Positions 33,151 to 41,179 of a stretch of DNA of 54,696 nt are shown one piece after another. The stretch's first letter is position 1. Each line of letters starts with the position of its first letter. The translations under genes were made by a program, and so were the position numbers. Source of the DNA: Roseibacillus sp. (GTDB lineage: Bacteria; Verrucomicrobiota; Verrucomicrobiia; Verrucomicrobiales; Akkermansiaceae). The notes beneath the pieces are model-generated. The model made no database searches. It saw only the letters and a program-made list of their open reading frames with translations, and had not been told where the DNA came from. The stretch spans positions 1 through 54,696 of the forward strand of contig JAQWTV010000060.1 of the NCBI GenBank assembly GCA_029242545.1, read 5' to 3'.

Positions 33151-34299
33151 TTAGGCTGATGCCTCTTCTTTTTCGTAGAGTTCCTTGTCGCTGGGGATTT
33201 CCTCAAGGAGACGGCCGACCACATGATCGGCGTCTACTCCCTCTGCCTGAGCTGCGAAGTTGAGCCCCATGCGATGGCGTAGGACAGGCGCGGCGAGGGC
33301 TTTGACGTCTTCCAGAGAGGCGCCGAAGCGCCCGCGCAGAATGGCCCGGGCCTTGGCGCCGGTGATCAGGTTGAGGCAGGCGCGTGGGCCACATCCCCAG
33401 GAAACGAAATCCTTGATGAAGCCGGGAGCGTTTTCCTCGGAAGGACGAGTGGCACGGACAAGAGCCGCAACGTATTGGAAGATATGTTCAGCCACAGGAA
33501 CCCGGCCGACAAGATCCTGAAGAAGGAGAATGTCCGCTTTGCTGAGCACTTCCTGAGGGCTGCCACCAGTACTCGAAGTCACGCTACGCATGATGTCAAT
33601 TTCCTCCTGCTGTGATGGGTAGCCCACATGAATCTTGAACATGAAGCGATCCAACTGGGCTTCCGGGAGCGTATATGTCCCCTCCTGCTCAAGTGGGTTT
33701 TGGGTTGCGAGCACAAAGAAGGGAGCGTCCAGAGTGTAGTCGTCGCCGCCGGCCGAAACGATTTTTTCCTGCATAGCCTCGAGCAGTGCTGCCTGAGTCT
33801 TGGGCGGAGTCCGGTTAATTTCATCTGCCAGCACGAGGTTTGAGAAGATCGGACCCTTGCTGAACATGAACTTACGTTCGCGGGTTTCGGGGTCGTCCTG
33901 GAGAAGCTCACTACCAGTGATGTCTGAGGGCATAAGGTCCGGGGTGAACTGGATCCGCTTGAAAGATAGCGAAAGAGTCTTGGCGATAGAACTGACCAGG
34001 AGGGTCTTAGCCAGGCCGGGAACCCCCTCAAGCAATCCATGCCCACGAGAGAAAATAGCAATGAGGACCTCGTCGATGACCTGATCCATTCCGACAATGC
34101 TCTTACGTAATTCCCCGACGATCGAGTCGCGGGCATCGTGGAGCTTCTTGACCGCAGCAACGTCATCAATTTCGCCTTCTTCGTTCGGCTGGAGGATGGA
34201 TTTCTTAGCAGTTGCAGCTAACTCTTTTGCTGCTCCTACCTTGCTGGTGCGGGAGGCCGTCTTTTTCTTTGTGGTCTTCTTGGTTGCTTTTTTAGCCAT
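33151..34299 (-). CDS. MoxR-family AAA+ ATPase with lysine-rich N-terminal tail
   Basis: 382 residues from the ATG at 34299; the open frame extends upstream but that part has no family similarity. The AAA+ core has Walker A GVPGLAKT at 92-99, Walker B LVLADE at 155-160 followed by INRTPPKTQAALLEAM, the sensor segment VLATQNPLEQEGTYTLPEAQ and LDRFMFKIHVGYPSQQEE. A C-terminal helical lid includes WGCGPRACLNLITGAKARAI. MoxR proteins hydrolyse ATP to remodel or assemble other proteins with VWA partners, here probably the DUF58 and the two VWA membrane proteins downstream. The N-terminal ~37 residues are unusual: about a third are Lys (AKKATKKTTKKKTASRTSK), like the basic tail of a histone H1-type protein, which suggests binding to nucleic acid, membrane or another acidic surface. 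It is first in the long minus-strand run. Confidence 0.95.
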   Translation of the reverse strand: MAKKATKKTTKKKTASRTSKVGAAKELAATAKKSILQPNEEGEIDDVAAVKKLHDARDSIVGELRKSIVGMDQVIDEVLIAIFSRGHGLLEGVPGLAKTLLVSSIAKTLSLSFKRIQFTPDLMPSDITGSELLQDDPETRERKFMFSKGPIFSNLVLADEINRTPPKTQAALLEAMQEKIVSAGGDDYTLDAPFFVLATQNPLEQEGTYTLPEAQLDRFMFKIHVGYPSQQEEIDIMRSVTSSTGGSPQEVLSKADILLLQDLVGRVPVAEHIFQYVAALVRATRPSEENAPGFIKDFVSWGCGPRACLNLITGAKARAILRGRFGASLEDVKALAAPVLRHRMGLNFAAQAEGVDADHVVGRLLEEIPSDKELYEKEEASA

Positions 34300-34748
34300 G
34301 GTATACCGTCTGGTGAGCTTTGTTGTAGTATGGGGCTCCCTTTTGGGAGCCTCATTTACCGCCCAAATTTCCCTGATGGAGAGGAAGGCGATAAATTCTT
34401 TGCGGGGAGGATCTACAACCAAAGACCTGCGCTCCAACAAGCCTGAATTACCCGGAAGTGCGGCGCACGATAAGGTGACAGCCTGAAGAGTTTGGTTTGA
34501 GCATCCTAGGGCGATTTTAAGTGATTAGGTTATGATGAAAACTCACCCTTCAAGTAGTCAAGATAGCTGAAGGGAGAGATCTAACAGTTTTAGGGAAAAG
34601 AGGTGAGATGGGCCCGCATTGGCCCCGGAACAGGGCTGCTTTCCACTCCCGCGTGACTCAATTCCTGTAGGACTTGCTCCTCTGTGGAGATCCTGCTAAT
34701 TGCCGACCCACATCCCCAGCATACAAGAAGCACTTTACCGGCCACACC
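34300..34748. other. Divergent intergenic region between moxR and PfkB kinase genes
   Basis: 449 bases with no gene I can support; this and 52652-53098 are the only stretches over 300 bases without a full gene. It must hold the promoters for the minus-strand moxR run and the plus-strand kinase. The moxR-side hairpin is listed separately. A TATGAT hexamer lies at 34531-34536 on the plus strand, but no matching -35 hexamer stands at the right distance, so no promoter is called. Open frames reaching in from both genes have no family similarity there. Confidence 0.6.
34335..34352 (-). promoter_or_regulatory. Perfect hairpin in the moxR leader
   Basis: GGCTCCC and GGGAGCC form a perfect 7-base stem around a 4-base loop (aaaa on the minus strand), 35 bases upstream of the moxR ATG. 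It could be a leader-RNA structure controlling the long operon, or an operator. It has no adjacent U-run on the moxR strand, so it is not a plain intrinsic terminator. Confidence 0.4.
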
Positions 34749-35825
34749 ATGATTGATCTCAAGTCCGACTGCAAATATGCGATGGTGATTCCCACTTCAA
34801 TGGGAACCCGTCTTACTCCCCTGAATGGTCAGCCGTTCCATTGCTCTGATAACTTTGTTCTTACCGCAAGTAGCGCAGAATCCAACGTGGGCAGCGTGTC
34901 CTCCTATCTGGGCCTGCCGGTTAAGATTCTGACCTCGTTTGTCAAGGGCAGCCCGGTTTCACGTTTCATCAAGGACAACCTCGCAGGACGGCATATGGAC
35001 TATGAAGGTCCTGACATTGAGCAGGGTGGTCCCTGGGGATACCGGCACCAGATCAACATGGCAGACAGTGGAACGGGATCCAGAGGGCCACGGGTGTGGA
35101 ATGACAGAGCGGGAGAAGTGGGGCGTGACCTGAAGGCTGACGACTTCGATCTTGAGCGCATCTTCGGTGAGGAGGGCGCTCAGATCGTTCACATGTCGGG
35201 ATTGATAGCAGCTCTTTCCCCGGATTCGACCCAGTTCTGTCTAGACGTTGCCCGTCTTGCTAAGAAATACGATACCAAGATCTCATTCGACCTCAATCAC
35301 CGGGCGACCTTCTGGAAAGGGAGAGAGCAGGAGCTTAGCGATGCTTTCAAGGAGATCGGAAGCCTTGCCGATGTGCTTGTGGGCAATGAGGAGGACTTTC
35401 AACTTTGCCTGGGCGTCGAAGGTCCGGAAGCAGGAGGAGAGGACATCGGGGGCAAGATCGGCAGTTTCAAGGAAATGATCGACCGGGTAAAACAGCAGTT
35501 TCCCAATGCGTCAGTTTACGCCACCACCCTGCGTGAGGTTGTCAGTGTGAACTTACACGAGTGGGGAGGCATTGTGGCTGATGGAGGTGACTGGCATGTG
35601 ATCGAGCCACGAGAGATCGGGGTCCTCGACAGAATTGGTGGAGGAGATGGATTTGTTGGAGGATTGCTTTATGGAATCCTAAAAGGATGGGATGGAGAAG
35701 AATGTGCTCAGTTCGGGTGGGCTACGGGCGCGCTAGCCGCCACGCAGCTGACGGACTATGGGCAGCCTGCAGATGAGGAGCAGGTCTGGAGTATCTGGGA
35801 AGGTAACGCCCGGGTGCAGCGTTAG
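34749..35825 (+). CDS. PfkB-family sugar kinase, KDG-kinase-like
   Basis: 358 residues from the ATG at 34749 (MIDLKSDCKYAMVIPTSMGT); the frame is open back to 34674 without similarity. Family features: SAESNVGSVSSYLGLPVKIL (substrate/lid region), HMSGLIAALSP, KISFDLNHRATFW, whose 'FDLN.R..LW'-type motif is typical of 2-keto-3-deoxygluconate kinases, and VLVGNEEDFQLCLG. The C-terminal active-site segment is LDRIGGGDGFVGGLLYGIL, where the Asp of GGD should be the catalytic base. It likely phosphorylates a ketose or sugar acid with ATP in the cytosol. The KDG assignment is an inference from one motif; ribokinase- or fructokinase-type substrates are possible. It converges on the SDR gene with a 32-base gap. 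Confidence 0.85.
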   Translation: MIDLKSDCKYAMVIPTSMGTRLTPLNGQPFHCSDNFVLTASSAESNVGSVSSYLGLPVKILTSFVKGSPVSRFIKDNLAGRHMDYEGPDIEQGGPWGYRHQINMADSGTGSRGPRVWNDRAGEVGRDLKADDFDLERIFGEEGAQIVHMSGLIAALSPDSTQFCLDVARLAKKYDTKISFDLNHRATFWKGREQELSDAFKEIGSLADVLVGNEEDFQLCLGVEGPEAGGEDIGGKIGSFKEMIDRVKQQFPNASVYATTLREVVSVNLHEWGGIVADGGDWHVIEPREIGVLDRIGGGDGFVGGLLYGILKGWDGEECAQFGWATGALAATQLTDYGQPADEEQVWSIWEGNARVQR

Positions 35826-35857
35826 ACTTTTCCCTCCAGGTTTTCCTTGTTGGCGGA

Positions 35858-36562
35858 TCACGGAAGAGTCGCTCCACCGTCAACGTCTACTACGCTTCCC
35901 GTGGTGAAGTCGTTCTTAATGAGAAAAAGAACGGCTTGCGCAACTTCGGCAGGTGTTCCGGCACGGGGAATGGGGTGAGTCCCCGTGGCTTGCTGGAAAA
36001 ATTGTTCTCGTTCCATTCCCTCCTGCGCGAAGAGCGGGGTATCAATGATGCCGGGGGAGACGGCGTTGATTCTTCGGGGTGAAATTTCAGGGGCGATGGC
36101 CCGGACAAATCCCTCAATTGCATTGCCAACGGTGGAGATCGCGGAGGATCCCGGTAGACATTTCCGTGCGGGGAATCCGCTTACCAGAACGAGGGAGGCG
36201 TGGGCGTTGAAGCTTGTAAGCCCAAGGCGCACGCTATTCACGTAGCCCCACAATTTATCGAAAGTTGATTGGAAGCCGTCGAGGGTCATCTCGGCGAACG
36301 GACCCTGAGCCCTGCCAGAGGGGACGGCGGTATTCACCATTATGTCAAAAGGCCCATGGTTCTCATAGAAATGGGCAAGGGCTTCCCGGTCGAGGACATC
36401 GACCGAGTGCCGGCTTGCCCTTGGCTCGGGCACTTTCCTCTTGGCGGCGGTGCGACTTGCGGCAATGACTTCCACCCCTTCGGCAGCTAGTCGCTCCACG
36501 ATTGCGAGGCCGATACCTGAGGTTCCTCCAAAGACGACTGCCCGTTTGCCGGATAGGTTCAT
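35858..36562 (-). CDS. Atypical short-chain dehydrogenase/reductase lacking the YxxxK pair
   Basis: 234 residues from the ATG at 36562, directly before the Rossmann motif GGTSGIG at 12-18. The frame is open upstream to 36676 but the extra part is not SDR-like. Further SDR landmarks are FDIMVNTAV (in place of NNAG), LVLVSGFPA with the conserved Ser128, and RRINAVSPGIIDTPLF. Where a classical SDR has YxxxK, this protein has SAISTVGNAIEGF, so both Tyr and Lys appear to be replaced (near I142 and G146). SDR relatives without the full active site are known, so it may still bind NAD(P)(H) but use another mechanism or act as a regulator. It is divergent from fabV (134-base gap) and convergent with the kinase. 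Confidence 0.88.
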   Translation of the reverse strand: MNLSGKRAVVFGGTSGIGLAIVERLAAEGVEVIAASRTAAKRKVPEPRASRHSVDVLDREALAHFYENHGPFDIMVNTAVPSGRAQGPFAEMTLDGFQSTFDKLWGYVNSVRLGLTSFNAHASLVLVSGFPARKCLPGSSAISTVGNAIEGFVRAIAPEISPRRINAVSPGIIDTPLFAQEGMEREQFFQQATGTHPIPRAGTPAEVAQAVLFLIKNDFTTGSVVDVDGGATLP

Positions 36563-36696
36563 GGTAGGGATATGAAAGCTTGGAGTGTGTGTGTCCAGCT
36601 CTCGATCAAGCAGCTCGGTGCCGAGAAGGACTAAAAATTGCAGAGGTTGACAGGTTTTGCTCGACCGGCCTTGCAAGGGTCGGGAGAGTCCAAGCC

Positions 36697-37887
36697 ATGA
36701 TCATCAAGCCTAGGGTTCGAGGGTTTATTTGTCTCACGGCTCATCCGACCGGATGCGCGGCGCACGTCCAGGAGCAAATTGACCATGTCAGAAGCAAGGG
36801 CGCGATCGAGAACGGGCCGCGCAACGTTCTCGTTGTGGGGTCCTCAACTGGTTATGGACTGGCCTCCAGGATTACGGCGGCTTTCGGTAGTGGGGCCAGG
36901 ACCATGGGAGTTTTTTATGAGCGTCCTCCCAGAGAGGGAAAGTGCGCAACGGCGGGATGGTATAACTCTGCCGCCTTTCATAGAGCTGCAACTGCTGAGG
37001 GTCTCTACGCCAGAAGCTTTAATGGGGACGCGTTTTCGGACGAGATGAAGGCGACGGTAGTGGAAGCCATCAAGGAGGATCTCGGCCAGATTGATCTCGT
37101 GGTCTACAGTCTGGCCTCTCCCAGAAGACAGCACCCCCATACTGGTGAAGTTCATAAGTCCGTTCTTAAGCCTATTGGAGAAGAATACTCTGCACGGACG
37201 TTGGACACTGACCGGTGCGAAGTGAGCGAGGTAGAGATTGAGCCCGCTACTGAGCAGGAGATCAAGGATACCGTCACAGTCATGGGAGGTGAGGACTGGG
37301 AGCTTTGGATGGAGGCCTTGAATAGTGCAGGGCTACTGGCGCCTGATGCGACCTCGGTAGCCTACGACTATATAGGGCCGGAGGTGACCTGGCCGATTTA
37401 CACCAACGGAACGATTGGCAGGGCGAAGATTGATCTGAGGGCTGCTGGACAGCGAATCAGCGAACTCCTCAAGGCTAATGCTGGAGGTAATGCCCTCATT
37501 TCAGTCAACAAGGCGCTGGTTACTCAAGCCAGTTCGGCGATCCCGGTCGTGCCGCTCTACATTTCCATTCTTTACCGGATCATGAAAGAGATGGGGACCC
37601 ATGAGGGGACCATTGAGCAGATCCAGCGTCTCTTCGCGACCCACTTGTACAACAATCAGGAGCCAACGTTGGACGACAAAGGGCTTATTCGTATTGATGA
37701 CCTCGAGATGGAACCGGAGGTTCAGCAGAAGGTGAATGAGCTATGGCCTCAGGTAACTTCGGAAAACTTGAGGCAAATCACCGATTTTGCCGGATACCAG
37801 GACGATTTCCTGAAGCTTTTCGGATTCGGATTGCCGGGTGTTGACTACGACCAGGAGGTTGATCCCATGGTCAGTCTCGACGGGTAA
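36697..37887 (+). CDS. fabV: Enoyl-[acyl-carrier-protein] reductase FabV
   Basis: 396 residues from the ATG at 36697 (IIKPRVRGFICLTAHPTGCA), the standard FabV N-terminus; the frame extends upstream to 36580 without similarity. FabV is a cytosolic SDR-superfamily enzyme that reduces enoyl-ACP (or enoyl-CoA) with NADH in the last step of fatty-acid elongation. The nucleotide loop is GSSTGYGLASR at 48-58. The active site YTNGTIGRAK has Tyr235 and Lys244, the Y-x8-K spacing that separates FabV from FabI (Y-x6-K), at the same numbers as in characterised FabV. VVYSLASPRR at 136-145 is also conserved. FabV enzymes are generally insensitive to triclosan. It ends 19 bases from the stop of the convergent gnd. 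Confidence 0.95.
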   Translation: MIIKPRVRGFICLTAHPTGCAAHVQEQIDHVRSKGAIENGPRNVLVVGSSTGYGLASRITAAFGSGARTMGVFYERPPREGKCATAGWYNSAAFHRAATAEGLYARSFNGDAFSDEMKATVVEAIKEDLGQIDLVVYSLASPRRQHPHTGEVHKSVLKPIGEEYSARTLDTDRCEVSEVEIEPATEQEIKDTVTVMGGEDWELWMEALNSAGLLAPDATSVAYDYIGPEVTWPIYTNGTIGRAKIDLRAAGQRISELLKANAGGNALISVNKALVTQASSAIPVVPLYISILYRIMKEMGTHEGTIEQIQRLFATHLYNNQEPTLDDKGLIRIDDLEMEPEVQQKVNELWPQVTSENLRQITDFAGYQDDFLKLFGFGLPGVDYDQEVDPMVSLDG

Positions 37888-37906
37888 CATTTCCCGGGCA
37901 AGGGAG

Positions 37907-39415
37907 TCATGGCTTCACTTGGATCTGTGGCCGGCCACTAACCGGCCAGTCGATGTGGAAGGTATTTCCGCGTTTCCGATCGACCCTTTCGTAGGTGTGA
38001 GCCCCGAAGAAGTCGCGCTGCCCCTGTAGCAGGTTTGCCGGAAGTCGCGCACTGCGATAACTATCGTAATACGAGAGAGCGGAGCTGAAGCAGGGTAGGG
38101 GCACGCCATGTAGTGCGGCGGTGGCCACGACCTTGCGCCAGTTGGCCTGACACCGGTCGATCTCGCTCTTGAAGTAGGGATCAAGAAGCAGGTTCGCGAT
38201 ATCGGGATTAGTCTGATAGGCCTCAAAAATCTTCTGGAGAAAACGCGCACGGATGATGCAGCCCCCACGCCAGATCATGGAAATCTGGCCGAAGTCCAGA
38301 TTCCAGTCATACTCATTCTGGGCTTCACGCATGAGCTGAAAACCCTGTGCGTAGGAGCAGATCTTGGAGCAGTAGAGGGCATCGTGGATGGCTTGAACGA
38401 ACTCTGCGGTGTCTCCGTCAAAAGGCTCGAGCTTGGCATCGAGAACCTTGGCGGCGGCTACGCGCTCCTCTTTGAGGGCGCTGATGCAGCGCGCAAAAAC
38501 GGCCTCCGCGATACAGGGGGCGGCAATACCCATGTCGAGGGCGTTGATGGAGGTCCACTTGCCGGTCCCCTTCTGTCCTGCGGCATCCAGGACAATATCT
38601 ACGAACGGCTGGCCAGTTTCAGGGTCCTTCTGCCCAAGAATGTCGGCCGTGATTTCGATCAGGAAGGAATCGAGAACGCCCTGATTCCACTCTCCGAATA
38701 CGGAGCTCATTTCCTCTGGCTTTATGCCGAGAAGATTATCCATCAGGGTGTAGGCCTCACAGATCATCTGCATGTCGCCATACTCAATGCCATTGTGAAC
38801 CATCTTGACGTAATGACCTGCTCCGTTGTCGCCAATATAGGTGGCACAGGGTACTCCGCCTTCGATGGGCTTTCCAGGTTCGGCGCCCTCGATGGGCTTG
38901 CCGGTAGTTTCGTCGACCTTGGCAGCGATCGCCTCCCAGATGGGCTTGAGTTCATTCCAAGCGCTCTCCTTTCCGCCGGGCATGAGAGAGGGGCCAAAGC
39001 GGGCTCCCTCTTCCCCGCCAGAAACACCAGAGCCAATGAATCGGAATCCCTTCTCGTTCAGCTCTTGTTCCCGCCGGATCGTGTCGGTCCACAGTGCGTT
39101 GCCCCCATCAATGATGATGTCGTCCGGGTCCAGTAGTTCTGTCAGCCCAGTAATCACAGCGTCGGTGGGTCCGCCAGCCTGGACAAGGATGATGACCTTA
39201 CGAGGTCTCTTGATGGATTTTACGAACTCCTCGAGGCTGCTTGTGCCAACCACCCCACCGGGAGTTCCGGGGTTTGCAGCTACAAACTCTTCAGTCTTCG
39301 ACGTGGTCCGGTTGTAGACAGAGATGCGAAAGCCGTGATCGGCAATGTTGAGAGCAAGGTTCTGACCCATGACCGCGAGGCCCACGAGTCCGATATCAGA
39401 AGAGGAGTCAGACAT
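37907..39415 (-). CDS. gnd: 6-phosphogluconate dehydrogenase, decarboxylating
   Basis: 502 residues, in the range of the long bacterial form. It converts 6-phosphogluconate and NADP+ to ribulose 5-phosphate, CO2 and NADPH in the cytosol. NADP-binding motif [13 protein letters not shown] starts at 12, with YNRTTS at 34-39, which favours NADP+. Substrate-binding [10 protein letters not shown] is at 129-138. The catalytic block [14 protein letters not shown] includes Lys204 and Glu211, and the C-terminal HTYERVDR region is typical. Between about 170 and 190 there is an insertion relative to the Escherichia coli type with a duplicated GKPIEG. The gene is divergent from the sulfatase pair and convergent with fabV. 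Confidence 0.96.
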   Translation of the reverse strand: MSDSSSDIGLVGLAVMGQNLALNIADHGFRISVYNRTTSKTEEFVAANPGTPGGVVGTSSLEEFVKSIKRPRKVIILVQAGGPTDAVITGLTELLDPDDIIIDGGNALWTDTIRREQELNEKGFRFIGSGVSGGEEGARFGPSLMPGGKESAWNELKPIWEAIAAKVDETTGKPIEGAEPGKPIEGGVPCATYIGDNGAGHYVKMVHNGIEYGDMQMICEAYTLMDNLLGIKPEEMSSVFGEWNQGVLDSFLIEITADILGQKDPETGQPFVDIVLDAAGQKGTGKWTSINALDMGIAAPCIAEAVFARCISALKEERVAAAKVLDAKLEPFDGDTAEFVQAIHDALYCSKICSYAQGFQLMREAQNEYDWNLDFGQISMIWRGGCIIRARFLQKIFEAYQTNPDIANLLLDPYFKSEIDRCQANWRKVVATAALHGVPLPCFSSALSYYDSYRSARLPANLLQGQRDFFGAHTYERVDRKRGNTFHIDWPVSGRPQIQVKP

Positions 39416-39567
39416 GTTTTGCTTAAGTTCGGGGGGCGGGATTTAGGCAGGTTGGCGGGCACCTTCAAGGCTTAAAACCCTGCTGTTGATGTTGCTGGCG
39501 GCTCCGGAGGAGAAACCGTGAGTTCCTGATCGCTTCTCCGGTAATACTGTTGAGCATTCGAGGCACG

Positions 39568-41070
39568 ATGAAGTGTGCGTTACTGCTGCTCCGAGTTCCT
39601 CCTCTTCTCCTCGTTCTTCTCATGGCTTCGACGCATGGAGAGGGCCGGCCGAACCTTGTCTTCCTTCTCACGGATGATCAGAGCACCTCTTCAATGGGCT
39701 GTTATGGAAATCCTGAGGTGAAAACGCCTCATCTTGATGCGCTTGCGCGGGCAGGGGTGGTGTTTGACTGCCACTATGTGAGTACTGCTATCTGTATGGC
39801 GAGCCGGGCCAACATCATGACGGGGAAGTTCGAGTTCAGGCATGGCTGTAACTTCGAACATGGCGCCCTGCACAGTTCCCATTGGGCGCAATCCTATCCT
39901 GTCCTTCTCAAGGAAGCGGGATACCGGACGGCGATAGCAGGTAAGATTGGGTTTGAGGTAACGACGAGGACTGGAAAGAAGGGTGTTTTGCCAGCTGGCG
40001 ATTTCGATCGTTGGGGAGCGGGGCCGGGACAAACCTCCTATCTGACGGCAAGAAACAAATCGATGGTGGAATACGCGAAGAAGTTTCCGCACTCATCTCG
40101 TTCTTACGGAGCTTTCGGCGCGGATTTCATTAAAGAGTCTGCGAAGTCCGGGCAGCCCTTCTGCCTCTCGATCAGCTTCAAGGCGCCTCACAAGCCGGCC
40201 ACGCCTGATCCGGAAGATAATAAAATTTATGCCGGCATGAGCTTTACGAAGCCGAGGAATTTTGGGCGCGAGTATGGCCTCCACTGCGCACCCCAAAGCC
40301 GGTATGGGCGGCAGTACGAGCGTTTTCACAGCTGGAACTACTCAGACAAATATGACGAGGTAATGGCTGCCTATTACCAGCAGGTCTATGCGGTGGACGT
40401 TGCAGTGGGTATGATCCGAGCGGCACTCAGGAGCCACGGGGTAGAGAAAAACACCGTGGTGATTTTTACTTCGGATAATGGATTCATGTGTGGTGCCCAT
40501 GGTTATGGGTCCAAGGTGCTGCCTTACGAGGAATCTTCACGGGTTCCCTTGATCATGTATGATCCGCGCCACAGGAACAGTGGCAAGGAACTGCGCTGTG
40601 ATGCTCTGACTGGGAACGTGGACCTAATGCCGACCCTGTTGGAACTGGCCGCGGTAGCTGTTCCCGAAGGGATTGACGGAAAGAGCATCCTTCCGCTTTA
40701 CGAGGACGCTGGGGCAAGGATCAGGGAGTCTCTACCACTGGTTAACGTGTGGGGTCCCTCCGAGGTCTTTAGCCTTTCGGTGGTAACGGAACGCCACAAG
40801 TATATCTATTGGCCGTGGGCAGGGGAGGGATTCAAGGCGGCAGAGGAGCTCTATGATACGGAGGAGGATCCATTCGAATTGAAGAATCTTCTCGCTAGTC
40901 CTGAAGGAGAAGGGCCGCTTCTGGTCCAGATGCGGGTGCAATACGACGCATACCTAAATCTCTGGCGCCGCGAGGCCGTGGACTATCACAACTACAAGCC
41001 CCTCGCGCGTTTTTTTGACCGTGATCTTCCCTGGCCAAGTAAGAAAGAAGCTCTCGGCGGCAGGAAATAA
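39568..41070 (+). CDS. Sulfatase with C-x-A-x-R active site
   Basis: 500 residues from the ATG at 39568, preceded by GAGG with 4-base spacing; a TTG six codons earlier (39550) is less likely. Signal peptide CALLLLRVPPLLLVLLMAST. Type I sulfatase fold: RPNLVFLLTDDQSTSSMG (metal Asp pair), TAICMASRANIMTGK with Cys76 in C-M-A-S-R, where Ala replaces the usual Pro of C-x-P-x-R but the C-x-(P/A)-x-R form is accepted by formylglycine-generating enzyme, and TVVIFTSDNGFMCGAHGYG (metal Asp-Asn). The C-terminus is typical of the PVC sulfatases (ELYDTEEDPFELKNLLA). It likely hydrolyses sulfate esters of polysaccharides outside the cytoplasm. It is followed 109 bases later by a second sulfatase on the same strand. 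Confidence 0.95.
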   Translation: MKCALLLLRVPPLLLVLLMASTHGEGRPNLVFLLTDDQSTSSMGCYGNPEVKTPHLDALARAGVVFDCHYVSTAICMASRANIMTGKFEFRHGCNFEHGALHSSHWAQSYPVLLKEAGYRTAIAGKIGFEVTTRTGKKGVLPAGDFDRWGAGPGQTSYLTARNKSMVEYAKKFPHSSRSYGAFGADFIKESAKSGQPFCLSISFKAPHKPATPDPEDNKIYAGMSFTKPRNFGREYGLHCAPQSRYGRQYERFHSWNYSDKYDEVMAAYYQQVYAVDVAVGMIRAALRSHGVEKNTVVIFTSDNGFMCGAHGYGSKVLPYEESSRVPLIMYDPRHRNSGKELRCDALTGNVDLMPTLLELAAVAVPEGIDGKSILPLYEDAGARIRESLPLVNVWGPSEVFSLSVVTERHKYIYWPWAGEGFKAAEELYDTEEDPFELKNLLASPEGEGPLLVQMRVQYDAYLNLWRREAVDYHNYKPLARFFDRDLPWPSKKEALGGRK

Positions 41071-41179
41071 TCCAGGGGCTCACGGCGATGGGTGACAGAG
41101 GAGAGTCGCGAAACAATAATATACTCAGCCTCAAGAATCTCCGTGCAAGATTGGGGGAGTTAGCTCCTAGTGATCCCCG

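Noticed and set aside
32964-33224. 86-codon minus-strand ORF between moxR and DUF58
   Set aside because: It overlaps the end of moxR in another frame, starts inside it and shows no family features, so the 207-base gap is left unassigned.
34531-34536. TATGAT hexamer as a -10 box for the PfkB kinase gene
   Set aside because: The best -35-like hexamer (TTGAGC at 34497) is 28 bases away, too far for a sigma70 promoter.
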